The notes below the pieces were generated by a model. The model made no database searches. It worked only from the letters and a program-made list of their open reading frames with translations, and was not told the origin of the DNA. This document shows, piece by piece, positions 36,008-45,099 of a DNA stretch of 45,099 bases. Location: NCBI GenBank assembly GCA_947039005.1, contig CAMQXY010000014.1:1-45099 (forward strand). Reading direction: 5' to 3'. The number at the start of each line of letters is the position of its first letter. Within the stretch, counting starts at the first letter, position 1. The stretch is from an uncultured Photobacterium sp. Its GTDB lineage: Bacteria; Pseudomonadota; Gammaproteobacteria; Enterobacterales; Vibrionaceae. Both the position numbers and the translations under genes were made by a program.

Positions 36008-37195
36008 TTACTGACGTGTACGTGGCTTTTGAGGTTTTTGTGGCTTATTCGCTAATGGGTTACGACGATTTGCCCCATTACCTGAAGGCTTACGCTTATC
36101 AGATGAACTTTGTGGCTTATCTGATGAATTATAAGGCTTCTTCGCATCATCTTTTGGCTTACCCGCTATGTGTACAGGTTTGCCTTGAGCGCGATCTGAA
36201 CGCGGCTTAGCATTATCACGAGCTGTTGGTGCAGGTTTAGTGCGACCACGACCACCACGTTGCTCTTGTTGCTGTGAATCAACTTCAGCATTACGGCTTG
36301 AACTTGATGGTGCACGACGATCATTATTACGACCGCGACGACCACCAGTACCCGTTGTTTCAACACGCTCTTCATGACGACGAACAGCACGACGAATTTG
36401 ACGAATACCTTTTTTACGCTTCTGACCTTCAACTGTTAATACAGTTTCAGTTTCAGGTGGCAATTCTACCGTTGTACGCAACTCATTCACTGCATTTAAG
36501 TCAAGCTCGCTCCAACCACCACGAGGCATGTCTTTCGTTAAGTAAACATCACCGTAACGAACACGTTTCAGACGACTAACAGTTACGCCTTGTGAATCCC
36601 ATAAACGACGTACTTCACGGTTACGTCCTTCAGTGATCATAACGTAGAAAGTATGATTCATACCTTCACCGCCAGAATAAACAACATCTTCAAAGCGTGC
36701 CATGCCATCTTCTAGCTCAACACCTTTAACGACATTTTTTATCATCTGCTCGTTTACTTCACCAAACACACGTACCATGTACTCACGTTCAACAGTACGG
36801 CTTGGGTGCATTAAACGGTTCGCCAATTCACCATCAGTGGTGAAAAGTAACAGACCTGATGTATTCGCATCTAGACGACCAACAGAAACCCAACGGCCTG
36901 TTGTTAGACGAGGTAGACGATCGAAAACAGTACGACGACCTTCAGGATCATGACGAGTACATAACTCACCTTCCGGCTTGTTATAAGCCAAAATGCGACA
37001 GATTTCTTCATCTGACGAAATTAATGTAATGTTGTGACCATCAATGCGAACATTAACACTAAGATCTTCAATACGATCACCAAGTGTAGCAACAACACCA
37101 TCAACGCTAACACGGCCGTTTTGGATCATTAATTCGATTTCACGACGTGAACCTTGACCAGCACGTGCTAGTACTTTTTGTAATTTTTCACTCAT
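36008..37195 (-). CDS. rluB: 23S rRNA pseudouridine(2605) synthase
   Basis: RluB isomerises U2605 of 23S rRNA. An N-terminal S4 RNA-binding domain ([20 protein letters not shown]) is followed by the RsuA-type catalytic domain with the active Asp in [19 protein letters not shown] and the later [14 protein letters not shown]. The start is the ATG giving MSEKLQK, which fits the family; 22 upstream in-frame codons look untranslated. About 130 C-terminal residues are a low-complexity basic tail rich in Arg, Lys, Gly, Asn, Ser and Pro, probably disordered and RNA-binding, as in other RluB proteins of this group. The 240-bp gap before yciO on the same strand implies its own promoter. Confidence 0.95.
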   Translation of the reverse strand: MSEKLQKVLARAGQGSRREIELMIQNGRVSVDGVVATLGDRIEDLSVNVRIDGHNITLISSDEEICRILAYNKPEGELCTRHDPEGRRTVFDRLPRLTTGRWVSVGRLDANTSGLLLFTTDGELANRLMHPSRTVEREYMVRVFGEVNEQMIKNVVKGVELEDGMARFEDVVYSGGEGMNHTFYVMITEGRNREVRRLWDSQGVTVSRLKRVRYGDVYLTKDMPRGGWSELDLNAVNELRTTVELPPETETVLTVEGQKRKKGIRQIRRAVRRHEERVETTGTGGRRGRNNDRRAPSSSSRNAEVDSQQQEQRGGRGRTKPAPTARDNAKPRSDRAQGKPVHIAGKPKDDAKKPYNSSDKPQSSSDKRKPSGNGANRRNPLANKPQKPQKPRTRQ

Positions 37196-37499
37196 TGTAA
37201 ACAAACCTTTGTCGCCTTCACAGGCGTCGAAATTCACATCAAAAAAACACCCGTTATACATTCTAATAGCAATATTTGCCTGAAAAAAAATGACATGGTG
37301 ATTGATGAGAATAGCAATAATTTGGATTCTAACATGATAATCAACAATCTATCATATTAGATATGTAGTCGATTATTATCGCAAATATATCGGTTATTTA
37401 CCATAAAAATAGCGATAAATAAAACCTATAATTAACAATGTGATACGTTAATAAATCAGCTTATTATCACAATATAATCACGGTACAAACCAAACTGTT

Positions 37500-38120
37500 T
37501 TATTGGAACGGTGTGATATCACCAGCACCAACACGTACAATATCAATATTACCATCACTAAAATCAATAACTGTCGTTGGTTGCTCACTCAAATAGCCAC
37601 CATGCATAATCAAATCAACAGCATGCTCTAACTGATCTCTAATTTCATCAGGATCTGCCTCTGTGGTTTCTTTGCCCGGTAAAATTAAACTGGTCGACAT
37701 CATAGGTTCACCCAATGCTTCAAGTAAAGCCAGAGCGATATTGTTATCTGGTACACGAATACCTATCGTTTTACGTTTCGCATTCATCAATCGACGTGGT
37801 ACTTCTTTAGTACCTTTAAAGATAAAAGTGTACGCACCCGGGGTATTATTTCTTAACAAACGGAACGCAATATTATCAACACGGGTATAAAGAGATAATT
37901 CAGACAAATCACGACATAACAACGTGAAATTATGCTTATCATTTAAACGTCGAATTTGGCAAATCCGCTCAAGTGCTTGTTTATTTTCCATTTGACAACC
38001 CAAGGCATAACCTGAGTCTGTCGGATAAACAACAACCCCACCATTTTTAATAATATCAACTGCTTGAGTTATTAATCGAGCTTGGGGTGTTTCTGGATGA
38101 ACATAAAAAAACTGACTCAT
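37500..38120 (-). CDS. yciO: YciO, Sua5/YrdC-family protein
   Basis: A YrdC-fold protein of 206 residues, exactly the size of E. coli YciO. It is recognisable by [65 protein letters not shown] and [12 protein letters not shown]. Sua5/TsaC members make threonylcarbamoyl-AMP for tRNA t6A; the role of YciO is less certain. The strong ribosome site AAGGAGG lies just before the ATG and inside the end of rnm, whose stop overlaps this start (ATGA). The two genes are translationally coupled. Confidence 0.94.
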   Translation of the reverse strand: MSQFFYVHPETPQARLITQAVDIIKNGGVVVYPTDSGYALGCQMENKQALERICQIRRLNDKHNFTLLCRDLSELSLYTRVDNIAFRLLRNNTPGAYTFIFKGTKEVPRRLMNAKRKTIGIRVPDNNIALALLEALGEPMMSTSLILPGKETTEADPDEIRDQLEHAVDLIMHGGYLSEQPTTVIDFSDGNIDIVRVGAGDITPFQ

Positions 38121-39010
38121 TTTTCCTCCTTCGAGGCAGATAACTCTGTAGTTATTTCTACCTCTACTCGCTTTTTCTCTACCGCCCAATCATGCCACAA
38201 CGGCGACACATCTTTTGGTAACCACAAATTACGGCCTAATTCGGTCCATGGTGATGGATAATGAAAATCAGAACCTTGCGAAGCGAGTAAATTATATTGG
38301 ATGGCGTAATCCCCAAAGGTACGTCGTTCTTGCGGTGCTTGTTGAGGTTGAGCAACTTCAATACCATCACCACCCGCTTCAATAAAGTGCTGAATTAAAC
38401 GCTTTATCCATTTTGCCGTCATTTGATAACGACCAGGATGGGCAATAACAGCTTTTCCACCAGCAGCGTGGATCACGGTGACAGCATCAGCAATAGAACA
38501 CCAACTTGGTGGTACATAACCAGGATTTCCACGAGTTAAGAACTTCTTAAACACCGCTTGCATGGTTTTTGCGTAACCTTGTTCAACCAACCAACGAGCA
38601 AAATGCGCTCGTGTAATCGACGCATCACCCGCTAATGCCATAGCGCCTTCAAAAGCACCGGGCATTTTGTTTTTTTCTAATCGTGCGCCAATCTCTTTTG
38701 CACGTTCAAGTCGATGTGCGGCTTGGGCGGTAATAAATGAAATTAACTCAGGATGATTAGGATCTATATTAAGCCCAACGATATGAATATCAAAGTTTTG
38801 CCACACCGTTGATATCTCAATACCATTAATTAATGTGATCGGTAATTGCTCTTGCTCGATAACCGCATGGGCTTGTGCAAGCCCATCAATTGTATCGTGG
38901 TCAGTAATTGCCAGTACATCAACCCGCTTTTCAACAGCACGGCGAACAAGATCTTGCGGCGATAAGCGGCCGTCTGACGCTGTAGTATGACAATGTAGAT
39001 CAAACAACAT
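38117..39010 (-). CDS. rnm: RNase AM, 5'-to-3' exoribonuclease (PHP domain)
   Basis: A PHP-family metallophosphoesterase of 297 residues, formerly YciV/TrpH. The metal-binding motifs are [38 protein letters not shown] and [10 protein letters not shown]. coli RNase AM trims the 5' ends of ribosomal and other short RNAs. The gene is divergent from trp, as in E. coli, and its start codon is only 12 bp from the trp -35 element, so its own promoter must overlap the trp promoter and operator. It overlaps yciO by 4 nt. Confidence 0.93.
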   Translation of the reverse strand: MLFDLHCHTTASDGRLSPQDLVRRAVEKRVDVLAITDHDTIDGLAQAHAVIEQEQLPITLINGIEISTVWQNFDIHIVGLNIDPNHPELISFITAQAAHRLERAKEIGARLEKNKMPGAFEGAMALAGDASITRAHFARWLVEQGYAKTMQAVFKKFLTRGNPGYVPPSWCSIADAVTVIHAAGGKAVIAHPGRYQMTAKWIKRLIQHFIEAGGDGIEVAQPQQAPQERRTFGDYAIQYNLLASQGSDFHYPSPWTELGRNLWLPKDVSPLWHDWAVEKKRVEVEITTELSASKEEK

Positions 39011-39021
39011 AACTTTACTTC

Positions 39022-39056
39022 TTGACTTTGTTTTCGTGAACTAGTTTACTAGTACG
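39022..39056 (+). promoter_or_regulatory. trp promoter with overlapping TrpR operator
   Basis: TTGACT (39022-39027) and TTTACT (39045-39050) are 17 bp apart. The sequence GAACTAGTTTACTAGTACG (39038-39056) differs from the E. coli trp operator at only one of 19 positions and covers the -10 region in the same way. TrpR with bound tryptophan should block initiation. Transcription should start near 39058, about 450 nt before trpE. Confidence 0.9.
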
Positions 39057-39063
39057 TAATTAC

Positions 39064-39100
39064 TAAGGCAGTTATTATTATTTTTATAACTGCTACCTTA
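39064..39100 (+). promoter_or_regulatory. 5'-proximal hairpin of the trp leader RNA
   Basis: Immediately after the predicted start, GCAGTTAT (39068-39075) and ATAACTGC (39086-39093) form a perfect stem. TAAGG and CCTTA outside can extend it past a 3-nt bulge. The loop is a run of T/A. It may stabilise the mRNA 5' end or act in leader control. Confidence 0.4.
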
Positions 39101-39175
39101 AGCTAGTTTAAACCAATTCACTGCTATATACCTCAATGAACCTAGGATATAGAAACAGGCAAATAGGATGACGCT

Positions 39176-39226
39176 ATGTTACAGCAAATTAGCATGCAAC
39201 AATCGATTTTATTCATAAGTGTCTGA
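39176..39226 (+). CDS. Putative trp leader peptide without Trp codons
   Basis: AGGA stands 7 nt before an ATG that opens 16 codons, MLQQISMQQSILFISV, ending in TGA directly followed by TAG. It lies about 120 nt after the predicted transcription start, where a trp leader peptide would be expected, yet has no Trp codon. The only TGG in the whole leader (near 39259) is not in this frame. It may be a decayed leader peptide. Confidence 0.35.
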   Translation: MLQQISMQQSILFISV

Positions 39227-39504
39227 TAGCAAGTGTATCTATTGCCAATGTGAAATATGGTAACATCCTGTAACCTAACACTCGCTACGTATCATTTAAA
39301 TATATCATCAGTCATAAAACCATCAAATATAATAACCCAATACATTGATTCTTATAAATTTGACATAACCAATGAATAAGAATACACATTGTTAACAACA
39401 ATGAGCAAAAGTAAATAATCAGTCTTGCTCAAATGCTAAGTTTACGCCACTATCGAACAATGAAAGCAGGATTGCTATTTTGTACAAACGGCAGGGAGAA
39501 CGCT

Positions 39505-41097
39505 GTGAATACTGAATTAACGGGATCTCATCCTTGTGACACGACAGCATCGGCTCAGCATCAGTTGGAGTTACTCACTCTCGATGTGGCCTATATTGCT
39601 GACCCAACTGACGTTTATTTTACACTTTGTGGTGATAGTCCTTGTCATCTGTTATTAGAATCAGCTGAGGTTGACTCTAAACAAGATCTGAAAAGTCTAT
39701 TATTAATTGATGCCGCAGTGCGGATAGTTTGTCGCGGAAAAAATGTTGTCTTAGAACCACAATCCGATAACGGTCACCAGTTATTACACGCCCTAAAAAG
39801 TCACCTCAAATCTGATATTGAAGCAACGTATTGCGCTAATGGATTACAGTTACAGTTTCCAAACCACAATCAGCTTTTAGATGAAGATAGTCGTTTACGC
39901 CAAACCTCATCGTTTGACGCATTACGTCTGATTCAACATGCTTTTGATACTGATAATCACCCGCGAGATGCGTTATTTATTGGTGGGTTATTTGCCTATG
40001 ATTTAGTGGCTGACTTTGAACCTCTCGCCGCTGTTGATACTGATAATAACTGCCCTGATTACATTTTCTATATTGCTGAAACATTATTGATCATCGATCA
40101 CCAACGTCAGCAAGCACATTTGCAAGCGACCCTGTTCGGCAATAATCACTCACAAACACACGATCGGCTTCAGCAACGTTTAGCGGCACTAAAAACACGT
40201 TGTCTGAATCCACAATCATTACCCGCAGCTGAACATATTGTGGCAGGTGAGCCCCACACCAGTATTAGTGATCACGACTTTAGCCAAACAGTGGCAGCAC
40301 TTAAACAATTTGTTATTCGTGGTGATGTATTTCAAGTCGTGCCTTCGCGTCAATTTACCCTACCGTGTCCATCACCGCTTAACGCTTATAAAGCATTAAA
40401 AATAGGTAATCCAAGCCCGTACATGTTTTATCTGCATGATACTGATTTTACCTTATTTGGCGCATCACCAGAGAGTGCGTTGAAATATTGCACTGAATCT
40501 AATCAAGTTGAAATTTATCCCATTGCAGGTACACGTCAACGCGGGAAAAACAGTGATGGCTCAATTAATTTAGATCTCGATACTCGTATTGAACTCGAAC
40601 TACGTTGTGACACCAAAGAAAATGCGGAACACATGATGTTAGTCGATTTAGCCCGTAATGATATTGCCCGTATTTGCCAAGCAGGCAGTCGCCACGTTGC
40701 CGATTTATTGCATGTCGACCGCTATAGTCATGTCATGCATTTAGTATCACGAGTCGTGGGTCAGTTACGCCAAGATCTCGATGCCCTTCACGCTTATCAA
40801 GCTTGTATGAACATGGGCACTTTAACGGGCGCACCTAAAATCAGAGCCATGCAGCTTATTCGTGAAGTAGAGCAACGCCGACGTGGCAGTTATGGCGGTG
40901 CGGTTGGTTATATTACAGGTCATGGTGATATGGATACCTGCATAGTGATCCGCTCAGCTTATGTTGAAAATGGTATTGCCAGTGTTCAGGCGGGAGCTGG
41001 TGTAGTTTATGACTCAATCCCACAATCTGAAACCGACGAAACCACAACGAAAGCCCAAGCGGTTATCAATGCTATTCGTAGCACCCATCAAGGTTAA
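39505..41097 (+). CDS. trpE: Anthranilate synthase component I
   Basis: TrpE (530 residues) makes anthranilate from chorismate and ammonia supplied by TrpG; it is the Trp feedback-inhibited step. The inhibitor-binding [19 protein letters not shown] is near the N-terminus. The catalytic core shows [60 protein letters not shown] and [16 protein letters not shown] place the start at GTG 39505, 6 nt after AGGGAG; an in-frame ATG 24 codons upstream lacks both a ribosome site and family conservation. Confidence 0.96.
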   Translation: MNTELTGSHPCDTTASAQHQLELLTLDVAYIADPTDVYFTLCGDSPCHLLLESAEVDSKQDLKSLLLIDAAVRIVCRGKNVVLEPQSDNGHQLLHALKSHLKSDIEATYCANGLQLQFPNHNQLLDEDSRLRQTSSFDALRLIQHAFDTDNHPRDALFIGGLFAYDLVADFEPLAAVDTDNNCPDYIFYIAETLLIIDHQRQQAHLQATLFGNNHSQTHDRLQQRLAALKTRCLNPQSLPAAEHIVAGEPHTSISDHDFSQTVAALKQFVIRGDVFQVVPSRQFTLPCPSPLNAYKALKIGNPSPYMFYLHDTDFTLFGASPESALKYCTESNQVEIYPIAGTRQRGKNSDGSINLDLDTRIELELRCDTKENAEHMMLVDLARNDIARICQAGSRHVADLLHVDRYSHVMHLVSRVVGQLRQDLDALHAYQACMNMGTLTGAPKIRAMQLIREVEQRRRGSYGGAVGYITGHGDMDTCIVIRSAYVENGIASVQAGAGVVYDSIPQSETDETTTKAQAVINAIRSTHQG

Positions 41098-41107
41098 GGA
41101 TCACAAT

Positions 41108-41734
41108 ATGAGCATCAATAATAACCACCATCATCCCCATATTGTACTGCTGGATAACTTTGATTCGTTTACATATAACCTTGTTGATCAATTTCGCAGC
41201 CTTGGGTTTCCGGTCACGATTTATCGTAATAACCTATCAGCGCACCATATTGAACAAGCATTACTTGAATATAACAACTCGGTATTAGTGTTATCACCCG
41301 GTCCTGGTGCGCCAGCGGATACCGGATGCATGCCTGAGCTTATCCAGCGTGTAAAAGGTAAAACCCCCATACTTGGGATTTGCCTTGGTCATCAAGCCAT
41401 TGTTGAAGCTTATGGCGGTAAGGTCGCAGGCGCTGGTGATATTGTTCATGGTAAGGCCGCAATGATGACCCACAATCACCATGCGGTTTTTGGTCAGCTT
41501 GCCAACCCATTAGCGGTTGCTCGTTATCACTCGTTAGTGGCTACCGAGGTGCCAGCTGAGCTTGAAACGATTGCCGATGTAAACGGATTGGTAATGGCGG
41601 TTATCAATGAACGCGACAAGGTTTGTGGCTTTCAATTTCACCCTGAATCTATTCTCACCACCCAAGGCGCAGAGCTACTCATTCATACTCTGGCTTGGAT
41701 TACGGCGGCTAACCAATGCCTCAATAACCATTAA
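41108..41734 (+). CDS. trpG: Anthranilate synthase component II (glutamine amidotransferase)
   Basis: A class I glutamine amidotransferase of 208 residues. The N-terminus is [17 protein letters not shown], the oxyanion segment [10 protein letters not shown], the nucleophilic Cys is in [15 protein letters not shown], and the His and Glu are in FQFHPESI. It feeds ammonia to TrpE. It is a free-standing gene, not fused to trpD as in E. coli, which is the vibrio arrangement. AAGGA lies 7 nt before the ATG, 10 bp after trpE; a longer frame starting inside trpE is rejected. Confidence 0.95.
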   Translation: MSINNNHHHPHIVLLDNFDSFTYNLVDQFRSLGFPVTIYRNNLSAHHIEQALLEYNNSVLVLSPGPGAPADTGCMPELIQRVKGKTPILGICLGHQAIVEAYGGKVAGAGDIVHGKAAMMTHNHHAVFGQLANPLAVARYHSLVATEVPAELETIADVNGLVMAVINERDKVCGFQFHPESILTTQGAELLIHTLAWITAANQCLNNH

Positions 41735-41745
41735 GGAAGATGATT

Positions 41746-42756
41746 ATGAACGCTACCATTTCGATACTTGCAGATAAACTCTACGCCCAACAACCACTGA
41801 GCCAAGCAGAAAGCCATACTCTGTTTGATGCCATCATTAATGGTGAAGTCGAACCGATTGTGTTATCAGCGGTATTAACAGCCTTAAAAATAAAAGGTGA
41901 AACCCCTGCTGAAATTGCAGGCGCGGCGAAAGCATTGGTTGAAAATGCCAACCCTTTCCCACGCCCTGATTATGATTTTGCTGATATTGTCGGTACGGGG
42001 GGTGATGGTGCGAATACTATCAATATTTCAACCACTGCGGCATTTGTTGCAGCAGCTTGTGGCGTTAAGGTCGCAAAACATGGTAATCGCGGGGTTTCAA
42101 GTAAATCAGGATCATCCGATTTACTCGATACATTCGGTATTAACTTAGCGATGCCAGCCCAAACAGCCCGCCAAGCGCTGGATGATCTTGGGGTATGTTT
42201 TCTATTTGCGCCGGAATACCACGGTGGCGTACGCCATGCGATGCCAGTACGTCAAACATTAAAAACCCGTACTATTTTCAATGTGCTAGGACCTTTAATT
42301 AATCCTGCCAAACCTAATATTGAATTAATGGGTGTGTACGATAATGCGTTAGTTCGCCCGATTGCTGAAACATTGGCAACGATGGGATTAAAACGTGCCG
42401 CGGTAGTACATGGCAGCGGCCTTGATGAAGTTGCGATTCATGGGGAAACCCATGTCGCTGAAATCATTGATGGTGTTATCACTGAATACACCCTTACTCC
42501 CGCTGACTTTGGTCTTAAAAGCTATCCATTAGAAGCCATTCAGGGCGGTGAGCCAGAAGAGAATCGTGCCATTATTAAAAATATTTTAACGGGTAAAGGG
42601 ACACCTGCTCAGGAAGGCGCAATTGCGGTCAATGTTGCGCTCTTATTACGCCTTTTCGGACACCAAGATCTTAAAGCAAATACCCAACAAGCGATTGCCG
42701 CAATGCGTTCAGGCAGTGCTTACCAACTCGTAGAACAACTGGCAGCCCGAGGTTAA
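41746..42756 (+). CDS. trpD: Anthranilate phosphoribosyltransferase
   Basis: TrpD (336 residues) joins anthranilate to PRPP. The signature sequences are [56 protein letters not shown] and [11 protein letters not shown], covering the PRPP and anthranilate sites. Of two in-frame ATGs I use the second (41746), 7 nt after AAGGA. It follows trpG by a few bases and precedes trpCF by 2 bp. Confidence 0.96.
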   Translation: MNATISILADKLYAQQPLSQAESHTLFDAIINGEVEPIVLSAVLTALKIKGETPAEIAGAAKALVENANPFPRPDYDFADIVGTGGDGANTINISTTAAFVAAACGVKVAKHGNRGVSSKSGSSDLLDTFGINLAMPAQTARQALDDLGVCFLFAPEYHGGVRHAMPVRQTLKTRTIFNVLGPLINPAKPNIELMGVYDNALVRPIAETLATMGLKRAAVVHGSGLDEVAIHGETHVAEIIDGVITEYTLTPADFGLKSYPLEAIQGGEPEENRAIIKNILTGKGTPAQEGAIAVNVALLLRLFGHQDLKANTQQAIAAMRSGSAYQLVEQLAARG

Positions 42757-42758
42757 TA

Positions 42759-44159
42759 ATGGAAACAGTACTTACTAAAATTATTGCTGATAAAAAAATC
42801 TGGGTTGATGCACGTAAAGAAGCTCAGCCACTCGCCAGTTTTCGTCATCAACTAACCCTAAGTGATCGTGATTTCTATCAAGCACTCACGAACACAACCG
42901 AGAATGGCGTTCAACGATTGGCTTTTATTCTTGAATGTAAAAAAGCCTCACCATCAAAAGGATTAATTCGAGAAGATTTCGACTTAGATTATATTGCAAC
43001 GGTCTATAACCAATATGCCAGTGCGATCTCGGTATTAACCGATGAGAAATACTTTCAAGGTAATGTCGAATTTTTACCCAAGGTACGTAGCCTCGTTAAA
43101 CAGCCAATCTTGTGTAAAGACTTTATGATTGATAGCTACCAAGTGTATTTGGCGCGTCATTATCAAGCTGATGCCATTTTATTGATGCTGTCGGTACTCG
43201 ATGATCATCAATACCAAACGCTTGCCGCTGTGGCTGAATCGCTACAATTAGGTATTTTAACCGAAGTCAGTAATGAAACTGAACTAACACGTGCTATCAA
43301 CCTTAATGCCAAAGTCGTCGGAATTAATAACCGTAACTTACGCGATCTGAGTATTGATTTAAATCGAACTAAGCAACTTGCTCCCGATTTACCGGCAGGC
43401 ACGATTGTTATTTCTGAATCAGGGATTTATACCCACCAGCAAGTACGTGAACTGTCACCTTATGCCAATGGTTTTTTAATTGGTAGTTCATTAATGGCAG
43501 CTGATAACCTTGATTTAGCCGTTCGAAAAGTATTATTTGGCGCACATAAAGTCTGTGGCCTAACGTCAACTGAAGATGCCAATAATGCTTATCAACAAGG
43601 TGCAACTTATGGTGGTTTGATTTTTGTACCATCATCACCCCGCTATATCAGTATTGAGCAAGCGGCAGCCATCGTCGCTTCTGCACCACTGGATTTTGTG
43701 GGGGTATTCCAAGATAGCCCACTCGCAGACATTATTACTACTGCTACAGATTTAGCACTTGCCGCCGTTCAATTACACGGTAATGAATCACCACAATATA
43801 TTGCTCAATTACGCGAAAAACTGCCTGCTGATTGCCAGATCTGGAAAGCCCACGCCATTACCGATAACGTTCCTGACATCAACCAATGGCCAGCAGATAA
43901 ACATCTGTTTGACAGTAAAGTTGAAGATAAAAGTGGTGGGACAGGGGTTTGCTTTGATTGGTCTTTAATTACGCCTGAAAACAGATTAAACAGCTTACTC
44001 GCTGGTGGGCTAAACCCAGACAATGTACATCATGCAGCCTCTCTGGGGTTTGGCGGCTTAGATTTAAACTCAGGTGTAGAAAGCACACCCGGTAAAAAAG
44101 ATCCCCATAAATTAGCAGCAGCCTTTGCGGCAATCAAACACATTAAGGACGATAAATAA
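42759..44159 (+). CDS. trpCF: Bifunctional indole-3-glycerol phosphate synthase / phosphoribosylanthranilate isomerase
   Basis: Two TIM barrels in one chain of 466 residues, as in E. coli TrpC. The IGPS half (about 1-255) has [41 protein letters not shown] and VISESGIYT. The PRAI half (about 258-466) has [11 protein letters not shown] with the catalytic Cys, [14 protein letters not shown] and GLNPDN, and the general-acid Asp in [13 protein letters not shown]. It carries out the isomerisation and ring-closure steps between TrpD and TrpAB. It starts 2 bp after trpD. Confidence 0.96.
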   Translation: METVLTKIIADKKIWVDARKEAQPLASFRHQLTLSDRDFYQALTNTTENGVQRLAFILECKKASPSKGLIREDFDLDYIATVYNQYASAISVLTDEKYFQGNVEFLPKVRSLVKQPILCKDFMIDSYQVYLARHYQADAILLMLSVLDDHQYQTLAAVAESLQLGILTEVSNETELTRAINLNAKVVGINNRNLRDLSIDLNRTKQLAPDLPAGTIVISESGIYTHQQVRELSPYANGFLIGSSLMAADNLDLAVRKVLFGAHKVCGLTSTEDANNAYQQGATYGGLIFVPSSPRYISIEQAAAIVASAPLDFVGVFQDSPLADIITTATDLALAAVQLHGNESPQYIAQLREKLPADCQIWKAHAITDNVPDINQWPADKHLFDSKVEDKSGGTGVCFDWSLITPENRLNSLLAGGLNPDNVHHAASLGFGGLDLNSGVESTPGKKDPHKLAAAFAAIKHIKDDK

Positions 44160-44161
44160 TT

Positions 44162-45099
44162 ATGAGTAAATTGAATGCCTACTTTGGTGAGTTTGGTGGT
44201 CAATATGTGCCTCAAATTTTGGTGCCAGCGTTAGATCAACTCGAAGATGCTTTTATTGAAGCACAACAAGATCCCGACTTTCAGCAACAGTTTATAGCGT
44301 TATTAAAAGACTATGCTGGACGACCAACAGCATTAACGTTATGCCAAAATTTAACTCAAGGTACAAACACCAAACTGTATCTTAAGCGCGAAGACTTACT
44401 TCATGGCGGCGCACACAAAACTAACCAAGTATTAGGCCAAGCATTGCTTGCACAGCGAATGGGGAAAAAAGAAATTATCGCTGAAACAGGCGCGGGTCAA
44501 CATGGTGTTGCTACTGCACTAGCTTGTGCGTTACTGGGGCTAAAATGCCGTATTTATATGGGGGCGAAAGACATTGAACGCCAAAGCCCTAATGTATTTA
44601 GAATGAAGTTAATGGGCGCGACGGTTATTCCTGTGACCTCTGGCTCAGCAACCTTAAAAGATGCCTGTAATGAAGCAATGCGTGATTGGTCTGCCAGTTA
44701 TGACACCGCCCATTATCTATTAGGCACTGCTGCAGGTCCACATCCCTTCCCAACCATCGTGCGTGAGTTTCAAAAAATCATTGGTGAAGAAACTAAAGTA
44801 CAGATTATCGAAAAAGAAGGTCGCTTACCTGATGCGGTTATAGCTTGTGTTGGCGGTGGTTCTAATGCGATTGGCATGTTTGCGGATTTCATCGAAGAAA
44901 ATGATGTGCGGTTAATTGGGGTTGAGCCCGCTGGTAAAGGCTTAGATACCGACATGCATGGTGCACCACTTAAGCATGGTAAGTTAGGTATTTTCTTTGG
45001 GATGAAAGCACCGTTAATGCAAGATGAACATGGTCAAGTCGAAGAGTCCTATTCTATTTCTGCAGGCTTAGATTTTCCATCAGTAGGCCCTCAGCATGC
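44162..45099 (+). CDS. trpB: Tryptophan synthase beta chain, N-terminal part (cut by window end)
   Basis: An open frame from ATG 44162 to the window end, about 312 codons of an expected 395 or so. It reads [20 protein letters not shown] and has the PLP-lysine motif HGGAHKTNQ (K86), the [13 protein letters not shown] loop (the COMM-domain Glu region) and the phosphate-binding [12 protein letters not shown]. It condenses indole with serine to make tryptophan. It begins 2 bp after trpCF; trpA should follow outside the window. Confidence 0.97.
   Translation, partial: MSKLNAYFGEFGGQYVPQILVPALDQLEDAFIEAQQDPDFQQQFIALLKDYAGRPTALTLCQNLTQGTNTKLYLKREDLLHGGAHKTNQVLGQALLAQRMGKKEIIAETGAGQHGVATALACALLGLKCRIYMGAKDIERQSPNVFRMKLMGATVIPVTSGSATLKDACNEAMRDWSASYDTAHYLLGTAAGPHPFPTIVREFQKIIGEETKVQIIEKEGRLPDAVIACVGGGSNAIGMFADFIEENDVRLIGVEPAGKGLDTDMHGAPLKHGKLGIFFGMKAPLMQDEHGQVEESYSISAGLDFPSVGPQH

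Noticed and set aside
37196-37261. 22-codon upstream extension of rluB
   Set aside because: It precedes the standard MSEKLQK start and is not conserved in type.
39240-39285. Hairpin GGTAACA/TGTAACC in the trp leader as an attenuator terminator
   Set aside because: The stem has a central mismatch, a 3-nt loop and no following T-run, so it does not look like a terminator.
39433-39504. Upstream in-frame ATG for trpE giving a 24-residue extension
   Set aside because: No ribosome site and no resemblance to TrpE; the GTG at 39505 has AGGGAG at 6 nt and leads into the conserved sequence.
41009-41107. Upstream start for trpG inside trpE
   Set aside because: The added residues are a shifted-frame reading of the trpE end; ATG 41108 has AAGGA at 7 nt and family-like sequence follows.

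Overview
The window is chromosomal DNA from a gammaproteobacterium, most likely Vibrionaceae and probably Photobacterium. The DNA is AT-rich. The blocks gyrA-ubiG-nrdA-nrdB-yfaE and cysB/topA/yciN/sohB/yciK/rluB/yciO/rnm/trp are typical of enteric bacteria and vibrios. trpG and trpD are separate while trpC-trpF is fused, as in vibrios. There are no rRNA or tRNA genes, insertion sequences, prophage genes or CRISPR arrays. The genus is an inference from protein resemblance recalled from memory; no database was searched.

Region 1 (1-5650) is the most accessory part. It holds the 5' end of a lipoprotein gene, then divergently an OmpR-type response regulator, an overlapping sensor kinase with a degenerate ATP lid, and a Blc-type lipocalin in one apparent operon. 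A TauE/SafE permease and a fusion of a PTS EIIC permease to an EAL c-di-GMP phosphodiesterase follow on the minus strand.

Region 2 (5650-15480) is core: serC and gyrA (minus), then ubiG and nrdA-nrdB-yfaE (plus). The gyrA-ubiG gap contains a 47-codon membrane-protein gene and a possible minus-strand small RNA. The nrdA upstream region has a perfect DnaA box and two NrdR-like boxes 32 bp apart. A terminator-like hairpin separates nrdA from nrdB.

Region 3 (15480-25690) is mixed: an arginine decarboxylase (adiA) in operon with an antiporter that looks more like PotE than AdiC, a YbaY+META lipoprotein, a CinA-like protein (yfaY), tyrP behind a perfect TyrR box and a repeat-containing leader, and a GGDEF-EAL protein.

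Region 4 (25690-39010) is mostly housekeeping: a methyltransferase, cysB, a coiled-coil membrane protein of unknown function, miaE, topA, yciN, sohB, yciK, rluB, yciO and rnm. Nearly every gene boundary carries a recognisable intrinsic terminator.

Region 5 (39010-45099) is the trp operon, trpE-trpG-trpD-trpCF-trpB (trpB cut by the window end). Its promoter overlaps a near-perfect TrpR operator in the E. coli arrangement. The roughly 450-nt leader has no tandem Trp codons; its best-translated leader peptide has no Trp at all and ends in TGA TAG.

No wholly new multi-gene system is evident. The strongest leads are the EIIC-EAL fusion, the AdiA/PotE-like pairing, the duplicated Shine-Dalgarno element before tyrP, the Trp-less trp leader, and the small protein and small RNA candidates next to gyrA.
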